Below are positions 53,508-61,959 of a stretch of DNA of 64,000 nt, piece by piece; position 1 is the first letter of the stretch; the number at the start of each line of letters is the position of its first letter. Made by a program: the position numbers and the translations under genes. The notes under the pieces are model-generated. The model did not search any database. It saw only the letters and a list, made by a program, of their open reading frames with translations, and was not told the DNA's origin. Location of the stretch: the NCBI GenBank assembly GCA_009927445.1, contig RFMZ01000219.1, positions 1 to 64,000 on the forward strand, given 5' to 3'. This DNA comes from Betaproteobacteria bacterium. GTDB lineage: Bacteria; Pseudomonadota; Gammaproteobacteria; Burkholderiales; Burkholderiaceae.

Positions 53508-54512
53508 ATGAAAGAGACCACCGTGAAAACTAAAATCCACCCTCTTCTTTTAATCTTTATCTCTTTTATTACTCTCACCACTTGGAATGCATGCGCACAA
53601 GGGAGTTCTAATACCTTTCCAAATCGCCCCGTTACTCTTGTCGTACCATTTACGTCTGGTAGCGGCAGTGATACCATCGCTCGCATTATCAGCCCAAAAC
53701 TTGCCGAGCGCTGGAAGCAAGCAGCCGTTGTCGATAACCGTCCCGGAGCAAGTGGAAATTTAGGTGCGGATAAAGTGGCTAAGTCAACTCCAGATGGCTA
53801 CACCCTATTAATGGCCATCGATACCATGACGATGACGCCGGCTGTTTATAAAAGTATGCCATTTGACCCCATCAATGATTTAGCACCGATAGCAAGACTA
53901 GCTGTTGCCACCTATGCAATGGCAATCAATAACGATGTACCCGCGAAAGATCTCCCCAGTCTTTTGACCTATATCAAGAATAAGCCCGGACAATTGAATT
54001 ACGGTACACCTGGAAATGGAACGCCCCATCATTTAGTCATGGAATATCTAAAAAATTTAAAAGGTCTGGATATGCTCCATGTTCCCTATAAGGGACTTGC
54101 TGGTGCTCAAACAGACCTGATCGGCGGACAAGTACAAGTCATGTTTGCAACTTTTAACTCATTATTACCTCTTGGTAAGGGAAATAAAATCAAACTCTTA
54201 GCAGTTACCGGTGCAAAACGCTCAGAACTCATGCCCGATGTTCCTACTTTTACCGAGCAAGGTATCCCTGAAATGGAAAACCTGTTCCCATGGTACGCAG
54301 TTCTTAGCCCAGCGAACACACCAAAAGACTTACAAAATAAAATCTATAAAGATTTTTCTGAAGTCATGCAACTCGAAGAGATTAAAAAGCAATTAAGTGA
54401 CCAAGGTATATTTGTGCGACTCTCAACCAGCGAGCAACTAAAAGATCTCATTAAAACAGATATCGATCGTTGGAAAAAACTCGTACAACAAGCAAATATA
54501 CCAACTAACTAA
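53508..54512 (+). CDS. Bug-family periplasmic receptor
   Basis: A Bug receptor of about 334 residues; signal peptide ends near NACAQ. Ligand loops: VVPFTSGSGSDTIAR and VDNRPGASGNLGADKVAK. I start at ATG 53508; GTG 53523 with AAAGAG ahead is equally good, and TTG 53484 would overlap the previous gene. Third receptor gene of the operon, 16 bases after the second and 11 before the amidohydrolase. Confidence 0.88.
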   Translation: MKETTVKTKIHPLLLIFISFITLTTWNACAQGSSNTFPNRPVTLVVPFTSGSGSDTIARIISPKLAERWKQAAVVDNRPGASGNLGADKVAKSTPDGYTLLMAIDTMTMTPAVYKSMPFDPINDLAPIARLAVATYAMAINNDVPAKDLPSLLTYIKNKPGQLNYGTPGNGTPHHLVMEYLKNLKGLDMLHVPYKGLAGAQTDLIGGQVQVMFATFNSLLPLGKGNKIKLLAVTGAKRSELMPDVPTFTEQGIPEMENLFPWYAVLSPANTPKDLQNKIYKDFSEVMQLEEIKKQLSDQGIFVRLSTSEQLKDLIKTDIDRWKKLVQQANIPTN

Positions 54513-54523
54513 AGGTTTTAGTC

Positions 54524-55558
54524 ATGCAAAGTCAACAAGCTTGTATTGATATTTACAACCATGTCATGCCCCCCAAGTATCTCGAAGAAATGAAACGGTA
54601 TAGCTCAGATCCAGGCCTAGCTAAAAGAATGATGAGCCTACGACTCCTATGGGACATACCAGCTCGTGTAGAAATGCTTAAAAAGTATCCCCAAGTAAAG
54701 CAAATATTAAGCTTGGCTGTGCCATCCCCCGAAATGTTAGTTGGACCAGACCTATCCCCTCAACTAGCCAGAATCGCTAATGAAGGCATGTTTGAAATGT
54801 GCCAAACTTGGCCTGAATTTTTCCCAAGCTTTGCTGCTACCCTGCCAATGAATAATCCAGAAGCCGCGCTGGCAGAAATGGATTTTGCAATTCATCAAAT
54901 GGGCGCTGTAGGAGTTCAAATATTAACCAGCGTAAATGGTAAAGCAATCGATCAACCCGAATACTTTGCAATTTTTGAGCGGATGGCAAATCATCACCAA
55001 ATGCCAATCTGGATGCACCCGATTCGGCTGGCAAAAAAACCAGATTATGTCGATGAAGAAAAGTCTAAATATGAAATATGGCAAGTCCTTGGATGGCCTT
55101 TCGAAACAAGTGTTGCGATGTCAAGAATGGTTTTCTCTGGACTATTTGACCGCCTACCCAATATAAAAATAATTACCCATCATTGTGGTGGTATGCTGCC
55201 CTATTTTGGTAAAAGAGCGGAAACTCTTTGGGCCCAACTCGGATCAAGAAGTGCTGATGGTAGTGAAGCAGATGTCTTAAAAAATCTAAAAAAGCCACCC
55301 ATCGAATATTTCAAAATGTTTTATGGTGATACGGTACTCGGTGGCTCAAGCTCAGCGCTACGCTGTGGACTGGATTTTTTTGGAGTGGATCAAGTACTGT
55401 TTGCCAGTGATTGCCCGTTTGACCCCGAGGGCGGTGAAATGTATATCCGTGAAGGCATTAATTCTGTCTTTAACGTTGGCTTAGGTCCTGAGGATATTCA
55501 TAAAATATGCTGCGGTAATGCCTCTAAAATTATGTCTAAAAGCCATGCGATCTCCTAG
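54524..55558 (+). CDS. Amidohydrolase (ACMSD/LigJ-like)
   Basis: A 344-residue amidohydrolase-2 protein. Metal-site residues seen are WMHPIR (near 166), THHCGGML (near 220) and FASDCPFDPEGG (near 291), but the N-terminal HxH motif reads DIYNHVMPP, tyrosine replacing the first histidine. Relatives are aromatic-acid decarboxylases (ACMSD, 2,6-dihydroxybenzoate decarboxylase) and hydratases such as LigJ. AAAGGTTTTAGTC precedes the start. Last gene of the six-gene operon, no signal peptide. Confidence 0.87.
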   Translation: MQSQQACIDIYNHVMPPKYLEEMKRYSSDPGLAKRMMSLRLLWDIPARVEMLKKYPQVKQILSLAVPSPEMLVGPDLSPQLARIANEGMFEMCQTWPEFFPSFAATLPMNNPEAALAEMDFAIHQMGAVGVQILTSVNGKAIDQPEYFAIFERMANHHQMPIWMHPIRLAKKPDYVDEEKSKYEIWQVLGWPFETSVAMSRMVFSGLFDRLPNIKIITHHCGGMLPYFGKRAETLWAQLGSRSADGSEADVLKNLKKPPIEYFKMFYGDTVLGGSSSALRCGLDFFGVDQVLFASDCPFDPEGGEMYIREGINSVFNVGLGPEDIHKICCGNASKIMSKSHAIS

Positions 55559-55596
55559 GCCGTATGACTCATTTTGATCTATCTAGTTAACCCAGT

Positions 55597-56631
55597 CTAT
55601 CTAACTTCATAAACTCCAAGTTTTCTATGCAGTGGTGCTTCATCAACCATAAAAATACAGGCAGGCTCTGTCGCCGAATGATTCTTTAAGGTCACCGGAG
55701 TATATCCAGGAGCGCAGCAAGTATCTGCGATTGAAAGTTTAAATTGCTCTGCTGCAATATGCACAGATATCTCACCCTCAATCACGTGATACACAGATGC
55801 TGGAGATCTAGCCGGTAAAGTCAGAGTCTGATCAGGCCGTAACATCAGCGCATAAAAACCGAGAATATTTTCGGCGTCGTGACCAGTCAGCGGGTTGACG
55901 TAAGTAACTTGCAAAACCTCAACCAAAGGATCCTGTTTCGCCATCATTTCTAAACTGGCGCGAACGTCCTTCCAAGCATAACGCAACATCGGATACTGAC
56001 TATTACTTTTGGGATTAAGACTTGTCGGTAACACGCCACCATGAACATATAATTCGCTTAACTGACCATTACTCACGTTTTGACTCTTTCCCTCTTCATG
56101 ATAAGACGTCTCCATATAATAAACAATCGGCAGATCTAAAACATCTAACCAAATAACTGGTTCTTGGCCTTCATGGCCGTGCTCGTGCCACAAACCAGTT
56201 GGTGTCAGAATCAAATCGCCACGATGCATCTGTAATTTATCACCATCAACCGTTGTGTATGCGCCCTCACCCTCGACAATCATCCGTACTGCATTTGGTG
56301 TATGCCGGTGGGAAGCCGCATACTCTCCTGGCAAGAGTAACTGCATTCCTAAATAGATCGCCGAACTTGCCTGCATTTTTTCGATCCCATGACCAGGATT
56401 AGCTAATACAAGTACCCGACGTTCCGCTTTTTCAATGGGCGCTAAATCTCCCGCTTCCATCAGTAATGGCCGAATCGCCGCATACTCCCAACATATCGGC
56501 TTAGTCTGACGTGTGGGAATTTTAGGAGGCAGAACACCGCGTAAACTCGGCCATAAAGGAACTAAATTTTGCTTTAAAAGCTCTTGACGATACTCTAATG
56601 GTAAGTCTTCTAAGCGTCCTAGTTCTTCCAT
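55597..56631 (-). CDS. Gentisate 1,2-dioxygenase-like bicupin
   Basis: A 344-residue bicupin homologous to the protein at 47115-48098. Iron ligands are in SHRHTPNAVRM and WHEHGHEG of the first cupin. ATG 56631 has AAGGAA at good distance; a TTG lies two codons upstream. It is convergent with the six-gene operon and divergent from the FAD monooxygenase at 56771, and could provide the ring cleavage that either of them lacks. Gentisate, salicylate and 1-hydroxy-2-naphthoate are all possible substrates. Confidence 0.87.
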   Translation of the reverse strand: MEELGRLEDLPLEYRQELLKQNLVPLWPSLRGVLPPKIPTRQTKPICWEYAAIRPLLMEAGDLAPIEKAERRVLVLANPGHGIEKMQASSAIYLGMQLLLPGEYAASHRHTPNAVRMIVEGEGAYTTVDGDKLQMHRGDLILTPTGLWHEHGHEGQEPVIWLDVLDLPIVYYMETSYHEEGKSQNVSNGQLSELYVHGGVLPTSLNPKSNSQYPMLRYAWKDVRASLEMMAKQDPLVEVLQVTYVNPLTGHDAENILGFYALMLRPDQTLTLPARSPASVYHVIEGEISVHIAAEQFKLSIADTCCAPGYTPVTLKNHSATEPACIFMVDEAPLHRKLGVYEVR

Positions 56632-56770
56632 ATTCAATTCCTTATTAATCTGTACTAAATGCTCTCATCATAAATCATAACAATCATCGATTAGAACTAA
56701 AAACTTGATATACACTAGAATCACCGTGAAAATATAGAAAATAACCCAACAATAAAGAAAACACGTTCAT

Positions 56771-58000
56771 ATGCACATCACAATTATTGGCGCTGGAATT
56801 GGTGGACTAACCTTAGGTCTTGCTTTGCATCGTCTGGGGATATCCTGTGACATTTACGAATCAAACGCTGAGTTAAAGCCTGTTGGAGTGGGTATCAACA
56901 TCCTGCCCCATGCTAGCCAATTTCTTTGTAAAGAACTCGGTCTCGAAGAAGAGCTGAGTAAACTGGCGGTCTTAACTCAAGAATCAATCTTTTTTAATCG
57001 CTTTGGACAAAAAATCTACTCGGAACCTGCCGGTAAATTTGCCGGCTATGATTACCCACAATTTTCAATCCATCGGCACGACCTCCTACAAACTCTATTA
57101 AATGCCTATCTTTTGCGTGTCGGATCTGAGCATCTTCATCTTGGCTATGCGGCTCTTTCAGTTGATGCATCAAAAGGAACAACAATATTTCAAATAAAAC
57201 AATCTGGCGAGATATTGGAAATAACCAGCGATTGTGTTGTGGCCTGTGATGGACTGCACTCAGTCATCCGCAAGCAACTCCACCCAAATGAAGGAGCTCC
57301 AAAGTACTCCGGAGTGAATATGTGGCGCGGCGTGACGCGCGCCCCAGCTTTTTTAACGGGCGCATCAATGGTTCGTGCTGGCTGGCTTACCCATGGGAAA
57401 ATGGTTATCTATCCCATTCGGAATCAGATTGATACAGCTGGAAATCAACTCATTAATTGGGTTGCTGAAATTGAAACGCCTAAATACCTCAAGCGGGACT
57501 GGAATAAAAAAGGCCATTTAGATGATTTTATTGGGGCATTTGAGGACTGGCAATTTGACTGGCTAGATGTGCCAGCATTGATGAGAAATGCCGATACAAT
57601 TCTAGAATTTCCCATGATCGATCAGGACCCTCTGCCATTTTGGACTAAAGAATTAACGACTCTATTAGGTGACGCTGCGCATCCCATGTATCCCAGAGGC
57701 TCAAATGGTGCAGGTCAGTCCATCCTGGATGCGCGCTGCCTTGCTGAACTCTTAGCCCAAGACCAACCTGTATCTCAGGCGTTGATTGCCTACGAAAAAA
57801 AACGCTTATCAGAAACTGCGCAAGTCGTTTTAGCAAATCGCATCAATCCGCCAGATGCTATATTAAGAGAGGTCTACGAACGCTCCTCAGATCAGCCCTT
57901 TGATCAGATAGACAATATTATTTCCGCGCAAGAACTCAGCCAAATCTCGAATAACTATAAAAAAATCACTGGCTCAGATCCTGCCAGTCTGGGGCGATAA
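56771..58000 (+). CDS. FAD-dependent monooxygenase, PhzS-like
   Basis: A 409-residue flavoprotein monooxygenase: IIGAGIGGLTLGLAL at the start, ACDGLHSVIRKQLHP near 155, LLGDAAHPMYPRGSNGAGQ near 298. MWRGVTRAP and EFPMIDQDPLPFW match the phenazine hydroxylase PhzS and its uncharacterised relatives more than salicylate hydroxylase. It probably hydroxylates, perhaps with decarboxylation, an aromatic acid. It is followed after one base by a Bug gene and divergent from a gentisate-type dioxygenase. Confidence 0.9.
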   Translation: MHITIIGAGIGGLTLGLALHRLGISCDIYESNAELKPVGVGINILPHASQFLCKELGLEEELSKLAVLTQESIFFNRFGQKIYSEPAGKFAGYDYPQFSIHRHDLLQTLLNAYLLRVGSEHLHLGYAALSVDASKGTTIFQIKQSGEILEITSDCVVACDGLHSVIRKQLHPNEGAPKYSGVNMWRGVTRAPAFLTGASMVRAGWLTHGKMVIYPIRNQIDTAGNQLINWVAEIETPKYLKRDWNKKGHLDDFIGAFEDWQFDWLDVPALMRNADTILEFPMIDQDPLPFWTKELTTLLGDAAHPMYPRGSNGAGQSILDARCLAELLAQDQPVSQALIAYEKKRLSETAQVVLANRINPPDAILREVYERSSDQPFDQIDNIISAQELSQISNNYKKITGSDPASLGR

Positions 58001-58001
58001 A

Positions 58002-59024
58002 ATGCATTTCATATCTGATACATTCTGTTTAGCAATGCTCACCCGTATTTCTCGGGCAGTTTATCTAACGATCCTAGCTAGCCTATCAGCGTATTCCTGG
58101 GGACAAAATCCTCCCCAAGAAAATAAATCTGCAGCTAGTAGCCCCATTAAATTAATTGTGCCATTTACCCCTGGAACTGGGATTGATATTATTGCCAGAA
58201 GCGTTTCTCAGCCACTATCCCAAGCACTCGGACAACCTGTTATTGTTGAAAATAGGGTAGGAGCATCGGGGAACATTGGGACTGAACTCGTCGTTCGGTC
58301 TAAGCCTGACGGCAATACACTTTTAGTGACAGTTAGTACCCTAGTAATGAACCGCGCTCTATATAGTAACCTCACCTTTGATGCCGTCAAAGACCTAATC
58401 CCAATTACATTAGCTGCCAAAGGCGAACTGGTTTTAGCTGTCCCAGAAAAATCTTTGCAGACAACCCTGAAAGACTTCATACAAAGTGCTCAAAAAAATC
58501 CAGGAAAAATGAGCTATGGCTCCCCTGGAATTGGAACTCCTCATCACTTATCCATGGAACTTTTTAAAAACGAAACGCAAACCAAACTGCTCCATGTTCC
58601 CTACCGTGGCACTGCGCCCGCTTTTACTGACTTACTTGGCAATCAAATTGATGCGATGTTTATCCCAATCCACGTAGCCCAAGAACATATTAAATCAGGA
58701 AAATTACGCGGCCTTGCTCTAGGAGCCACAAAACGCAATGTGCGGACTCCGGAAATTCCAACTTTTAAAGAGCTAGGCTTTGAACAAATGAATGTTGAGA
58801 TGTGGTACGGCTTTATGGCACCAAATGGACTATCTAATAACGATTTAAACCGACTTGGTAATGCTTTAAGGAAAATTCTCGTCGATCCTAGCCTAAAAAC
58901 TGGTTTTGAAAGTCAAGGATTAGATCCTGTCATCAGCTCGTCTGAAGAGTTTAAAAATATCATCGCTATGGACGCTAGCCGCTGGGCAAAATTAATCCAA
59001 CTGCAAGGAATTAAGCCAGAATAA
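58002..59024 (+). CDS. Bug-family periplasmic receptor
   Basis: A 340-residue Bug receptor; signal peptide ends near YSWGQ. Ligand loops: IVPFTPGTGIDIIAR and VENRVGASGNIGTELVVR. GGGGCG lies ahead of ATG 58002; ATG 58035 is the alternative. It starts one base after the FAD monooxygenase stop, so receptor and monooxygenase are one unit and the ligand may be the hydroxylase's substrate. Confidence 0.9.
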   Translation: MHFISDTFCLAMLTRISRAVYLTILASLSAYSWGQNPPQENKSAASSPIKLIVPFTPGTGIDIIARSVSQPLSQALGQPVIVENRVGASGNIGTELVVRSKPDGNTLLVTVSTLVMNRALYSNLTFDAVKDLIPITLAAKGELVLAVPEKSLQTTLKDFIQSAQKNPGKMSYGSPGIGTPHHLSMELFKNETQTKLLHVPYRGTAPAFTDLLGNQIDAMFIPIHVAQEHIKSGKLRGLALGATKRNVRTPEIPTFKELGFEQMNVEMWYGFMAPNGLSNNDLNRLGNALRKILVDPSLKTGFESQGLDPVISSSEEFKNIIAMDASRWAKLIQLQGIKPE

Positions 59025-59064
59025 CTGATTTAGCAAAGATTGCTTATGAAATATCAATAAACGC

Positions 59065-59370
59065 CTAACTAAAACGCACTGTTTCAACACCCTCGACAAT
59101 AAAGGCATGGAAATCACAAGCTTCCCGCCTGACTTCTTTAGCCTGGGCATATTCTGGTGAATCAAAAAAAACTTTCGCCATATTTTTGTCTTTAAACTCT
59201 AAAATTACTACGCGTGAATGTGGCATCTCACCTTCAACAACCTCGATGTCCCTTCCGCGAATAACAAATTTTGCGCCATATCGCTCTGCAGTTGCAGCTG
59301 ATAAGGTTGCATATTCAAGAAACTTCTCTTGATTGGTAACGGTGATTAGGGCAACTAAATATGCTGACAT
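59065..59370 (-). CDS. DUF1330 protein
   Basis: A 101-residue DUF1330 protein, a ferredoxin-like alpha/beta-barrel fold (AYLVALITVTNQEKFLEY at the start, HSRVVILEFKDKNMAKVFF in the middle). Function unknown; dimeric small-molecule enzymes such as monooxygenases or isomerases share the fold. AGGAATA precedes the ATG. Single gene, convergent with the Bug gene before it. Confidence 0.85.
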   Translation of the reverse strand: MSAYLVALITVTNQEKFLEYATLSAATAERYGAKFVIRGRDIEVVEGEMPHSRVVILEFKDKNMAKVFFDSPEYAQAKEVRREACDFHAFIVEGVETVRFS

Positions 59371-59503
59371 ATATTCCTATTATTCCTATTAGATTCCTGC
59401 AAATTAATTCACTGAATTTCTATAATTCATATAGCTTTGATAAATAGTACTCGCTATCAAATGATAGAGCAAGGGTTTGTGAATGCTTTCAAAGTGCACT
59501 TAA

Positions 59504-60805
59504 CTAGCGCTGAGCAATTGGTAAGAAACTCCTTTTTTTGATCACATAGGGTGCAACTAGCATCCACAAAAAAGATAATCCCTGCAAAATAATCAGTACT
59601 TTGAAAGAACTATTGATAGCTTCTGACTTTGTGCTACCTTGCAGTATCAACCAATCCATTAAAAACCCAATTCCCCACTGAATCATAAAAGCTCCTCCAA
59701 AAATCAAAATATTGATCGATGTACTTGCTTTACCACTAATCGACCTTGGAAAAAATTGATTAAATACAGACTGTCCTAGAATAAAAACTGTCGATAACAA
59801 AGCAAATAAAAATAAATAAATAGCAGAATGTTCTTTCGGCATATATAACGCTAGTGCCTGCATTAATAATGCTAAGCCAGAAAAGATAGCGACATATTTA
59901 AAAATAGATAAACCCATCTGTTGTAGGATTCTCGGAATAAACATATTCGCAGCATAACCCAGCAAAAGCATTAAATTGAACAGGAATAAATAATTGGCAA
60001 CCTCAGGCTCAGATAAGCCAATGTAGTCTCTGAACCAGTTCCCTAACCAGAGTGTTTGAATTGCGTAAAATCCGCCGATATTGAATATTCCCATCGGAAA
60101 TACTTGTTTAAAGTTACCACTTTGAATAATAGGTAAATAAGCCTGTAACCAATCAAAGGATTTTTTTTGCTGATGTTTAGAAACGACTGGGGTCGGGTCC
60201 GAGGCTTTTGGAATACCAAAATAAATGACAAATACTGAAATGACTAACAGTACCACCATGATCCAAAATATGCCCCGCCAACCTAATGTGGGTAAAGCCA
60301 TTTGGACTGGTATCGTCATCAGCATAGCTCCTGCCGTGCCACACATTAACATCGCAGATGCTAAGGGTCCTTGATATTCTGGTTTAAACCACCGACCATA
60401 AAAGGCAAAAGCACTCATCAAACAAGAGGATACCCCGATCCCAATAAACCATCTCCCCAGAGTCAAAAAAGATACCTCTTGAGCGGTTACAAAGAGCACA
60501 CTACCTAAAACGGCAATCAGTAACAAAAAGCTTTCAGACTTTCTTGATCCATATTGATCTAACCAATGTCCAAGAGGCAATTGCATCATAAAAAAACCAA
60601 TAAAAAAAGCCGCCGACATAACCCCTAAAATCGTATTACTAATCCCCATATCAGCAATCAAATTGGGCGCTATGATCGCATTAATCCCCCGAATACCGTA
60701 GGACAATAAATAAACAAAAGCAAAACATAAAAAGATCCGCAGTCCAAGCCATCCTTGGATTGGATATATCAGAGTTTTACGCGGAGTTTGCAAAGGAATA
60801 TTCAT
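59504..60805 (-). CDS. MFS transporter
   Basis: A 433-residue major facilitator with about 12 membrane helices. The loop 2-3 motif A is GHWLDQYGSRKS (about 79-90). The pattern (MGISNTILGVMSAAFFIGF and MQLPLG) fits organic-anion/nitrate-type MFS carriers that import carboxylates. First of the MFS/DUF1330 stretch on -, with 133 bases between it and the DUF1330 gene. Substrate unknown. Confidence 0.88.
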   Translation of the reverse strand: MNIPLQTPRKTLIYPIQGWLGLRIFLCFAFVYLLSYGIRGINAIIAPNLIADMGISNTILGVMSAAFFIGFFMMQLPLGHWLDQYGSRKSESFLLLIAVLGSVLFVTAQEVSFLTLGRWFIGIGVSSCLMSAFAFYGRWFKPEYQGPLASAMLMCGTAGAMLMTIPVQMALPTLGWRGIFWIMVVLLVISVFVIYFGIPKASDPTPVVSKHQQKKSFDWLQAYLPIIQSGNFKQVFPMGIFNIGGFYAIQTLWLGNWFRDYIGLSEPEVANYLFLFNLMLLLGYAANMFIPRILQQMGLSIFKYVAIFSGLALLMQALALYMPKEHSAIYLFLFALLSTVFILGQSVFNQFFPRSISGKASTSINILIFGGAFMIQWGIGFLMDWLILQGSTKSEAINSSFKVLIILQGLSFLWMLVAPYVIKKRSFLPIAQR

Positions 60806-60966
60806 GGGCGTCGGGGACTAGCTTAGCATGTATTTGAAAGGAGCCCTCTTTCAAATAAGTCATCTATGCGAAGAATTTGGATCACTAATCATCTAATTCT
60901 TGCAAGTTCGACCTGGCAATACAAGTGCTTAGATCTTTCAGTTAATTGATTTAGATGTAATTTGCC

Positions 60967-61938
60967 TTAATCTTCTTTCATCCCAGCAGATTTAACAATA
61001 AATCCTAAACGACTTTTTTCTGCTTTAATAAATTCATTAAAGGCTTGCCGAGTTCCACCAACCGGTTCAATTCCCACCGCTTTTAATTTATCAGCGGTTA
61101 GATTGTCTTTCATAGCAGCATCAACTGCACCTGCTAGCTTATCTAAAATTACCGATGGCACCCCTGTGGGAGCGTGGATTCCAGCCCAGTGAGCAATTTG
61201 CAATTCAGGAAATCCCTGCTCAACTGCAGTAGACAATTCCGGGAAAGCCGAGATGCGTTTAGTCCAAGTCGTAGCGAGGGCTTTAAATTTTCCACCAGTT
61301 TTAATATTCGGTAATGCCACAATACTTGCCTCAGACGTTCCAATAACCTGCCCCCCCATTACAGCTGTTGCACTCTCTGAACCGCTTTTATAGGGCACTG
61401 GAATAAATTTTGCGCCATATTTCGTATTTAAAAGCTCAGCAACAAAATGGGGCGTACTGCCTGTTCCGGCAGTAGCAAAATGAAATCCTGGGCCAAGCTT
61501 GGAGGCTTCAATCAAATCCTTTAAATCCTTCCATTCGGATTTGGCAGAAACAACCACCACAGAAGGTGATAGTGCAATCATGACAACCGGCGTCAGATCA
61601 GTCTCTTTATACAGAGAATTTTTTTTAATCATGGGGTTAGAAATAACACCCGCCGCACTAATTAAGAAAGTATATCCGTCTGGGATAGTCTGCGCCACAT
61701 AAGCTGAACCAATCGATCCGCCCGCTCCAGGGCGATTCTCGATAATGATGTTTTGATTGAGTTGTTTTGAGGCACCTTCAGCCGCAGATCTTGCCATTAA
61801 ATCATTAGCTCCGCCCGCTGCAAAAGGAACCACGAATTTAATTTGTCGATTAGGCCAAGTCTGCGCAACAGCAATCGAACTCACTCCTAGAAAAAGAATT
61901 AGAAATTGACAAATATGCACAAAATAAGGCTTATTCAT
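60967..61938 (-). CDS. Bug-family periplasmic receptor
   Basis: A 323-residue Bug receptor; signal peptide ends near SIAVAQ. Ligand loops: VVPFAAGGANDLMAR and IENRPGAGGSIGSAYVAQ. It follows a class C beta-lactamase-fold hydrolase on the same strand after 21 bases, so the two form an operon; the secreted hydrolase may release the receptor's ligand. Confidence 0.9.
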   Translation of the reverse strand: MNKPYFVHICQFLILFLGVSSIAVAQTWPNRQIKFVVPFAAGGANDLMARSAAEGASKQLNQNIIIENRPGAGGSIGSAYVAQTIPDGYTFLISAAGVISNPMIKKNSLYKETDLTPVVMIALSPSVVVVSAKSEWKDLKDLIEASKLGPGFHFATAGTGSTPHFVAELLNTKYGAKFIPVPYKSGSESATAVMGGQVIGTSEASIVALPNIKTGGKFKALATTWTKRISAFPELSTAVEQGFPELQIAHWAGIHAPTGVPSVILDKLAGAVDAAMKDNLTADKLKAVGIEPVGGTRQAFNEFIKAEKSRLGFIVKSAGMKED

Positions 61939-61959
61939 TAGCCTGTCCTAAATAGCAAA

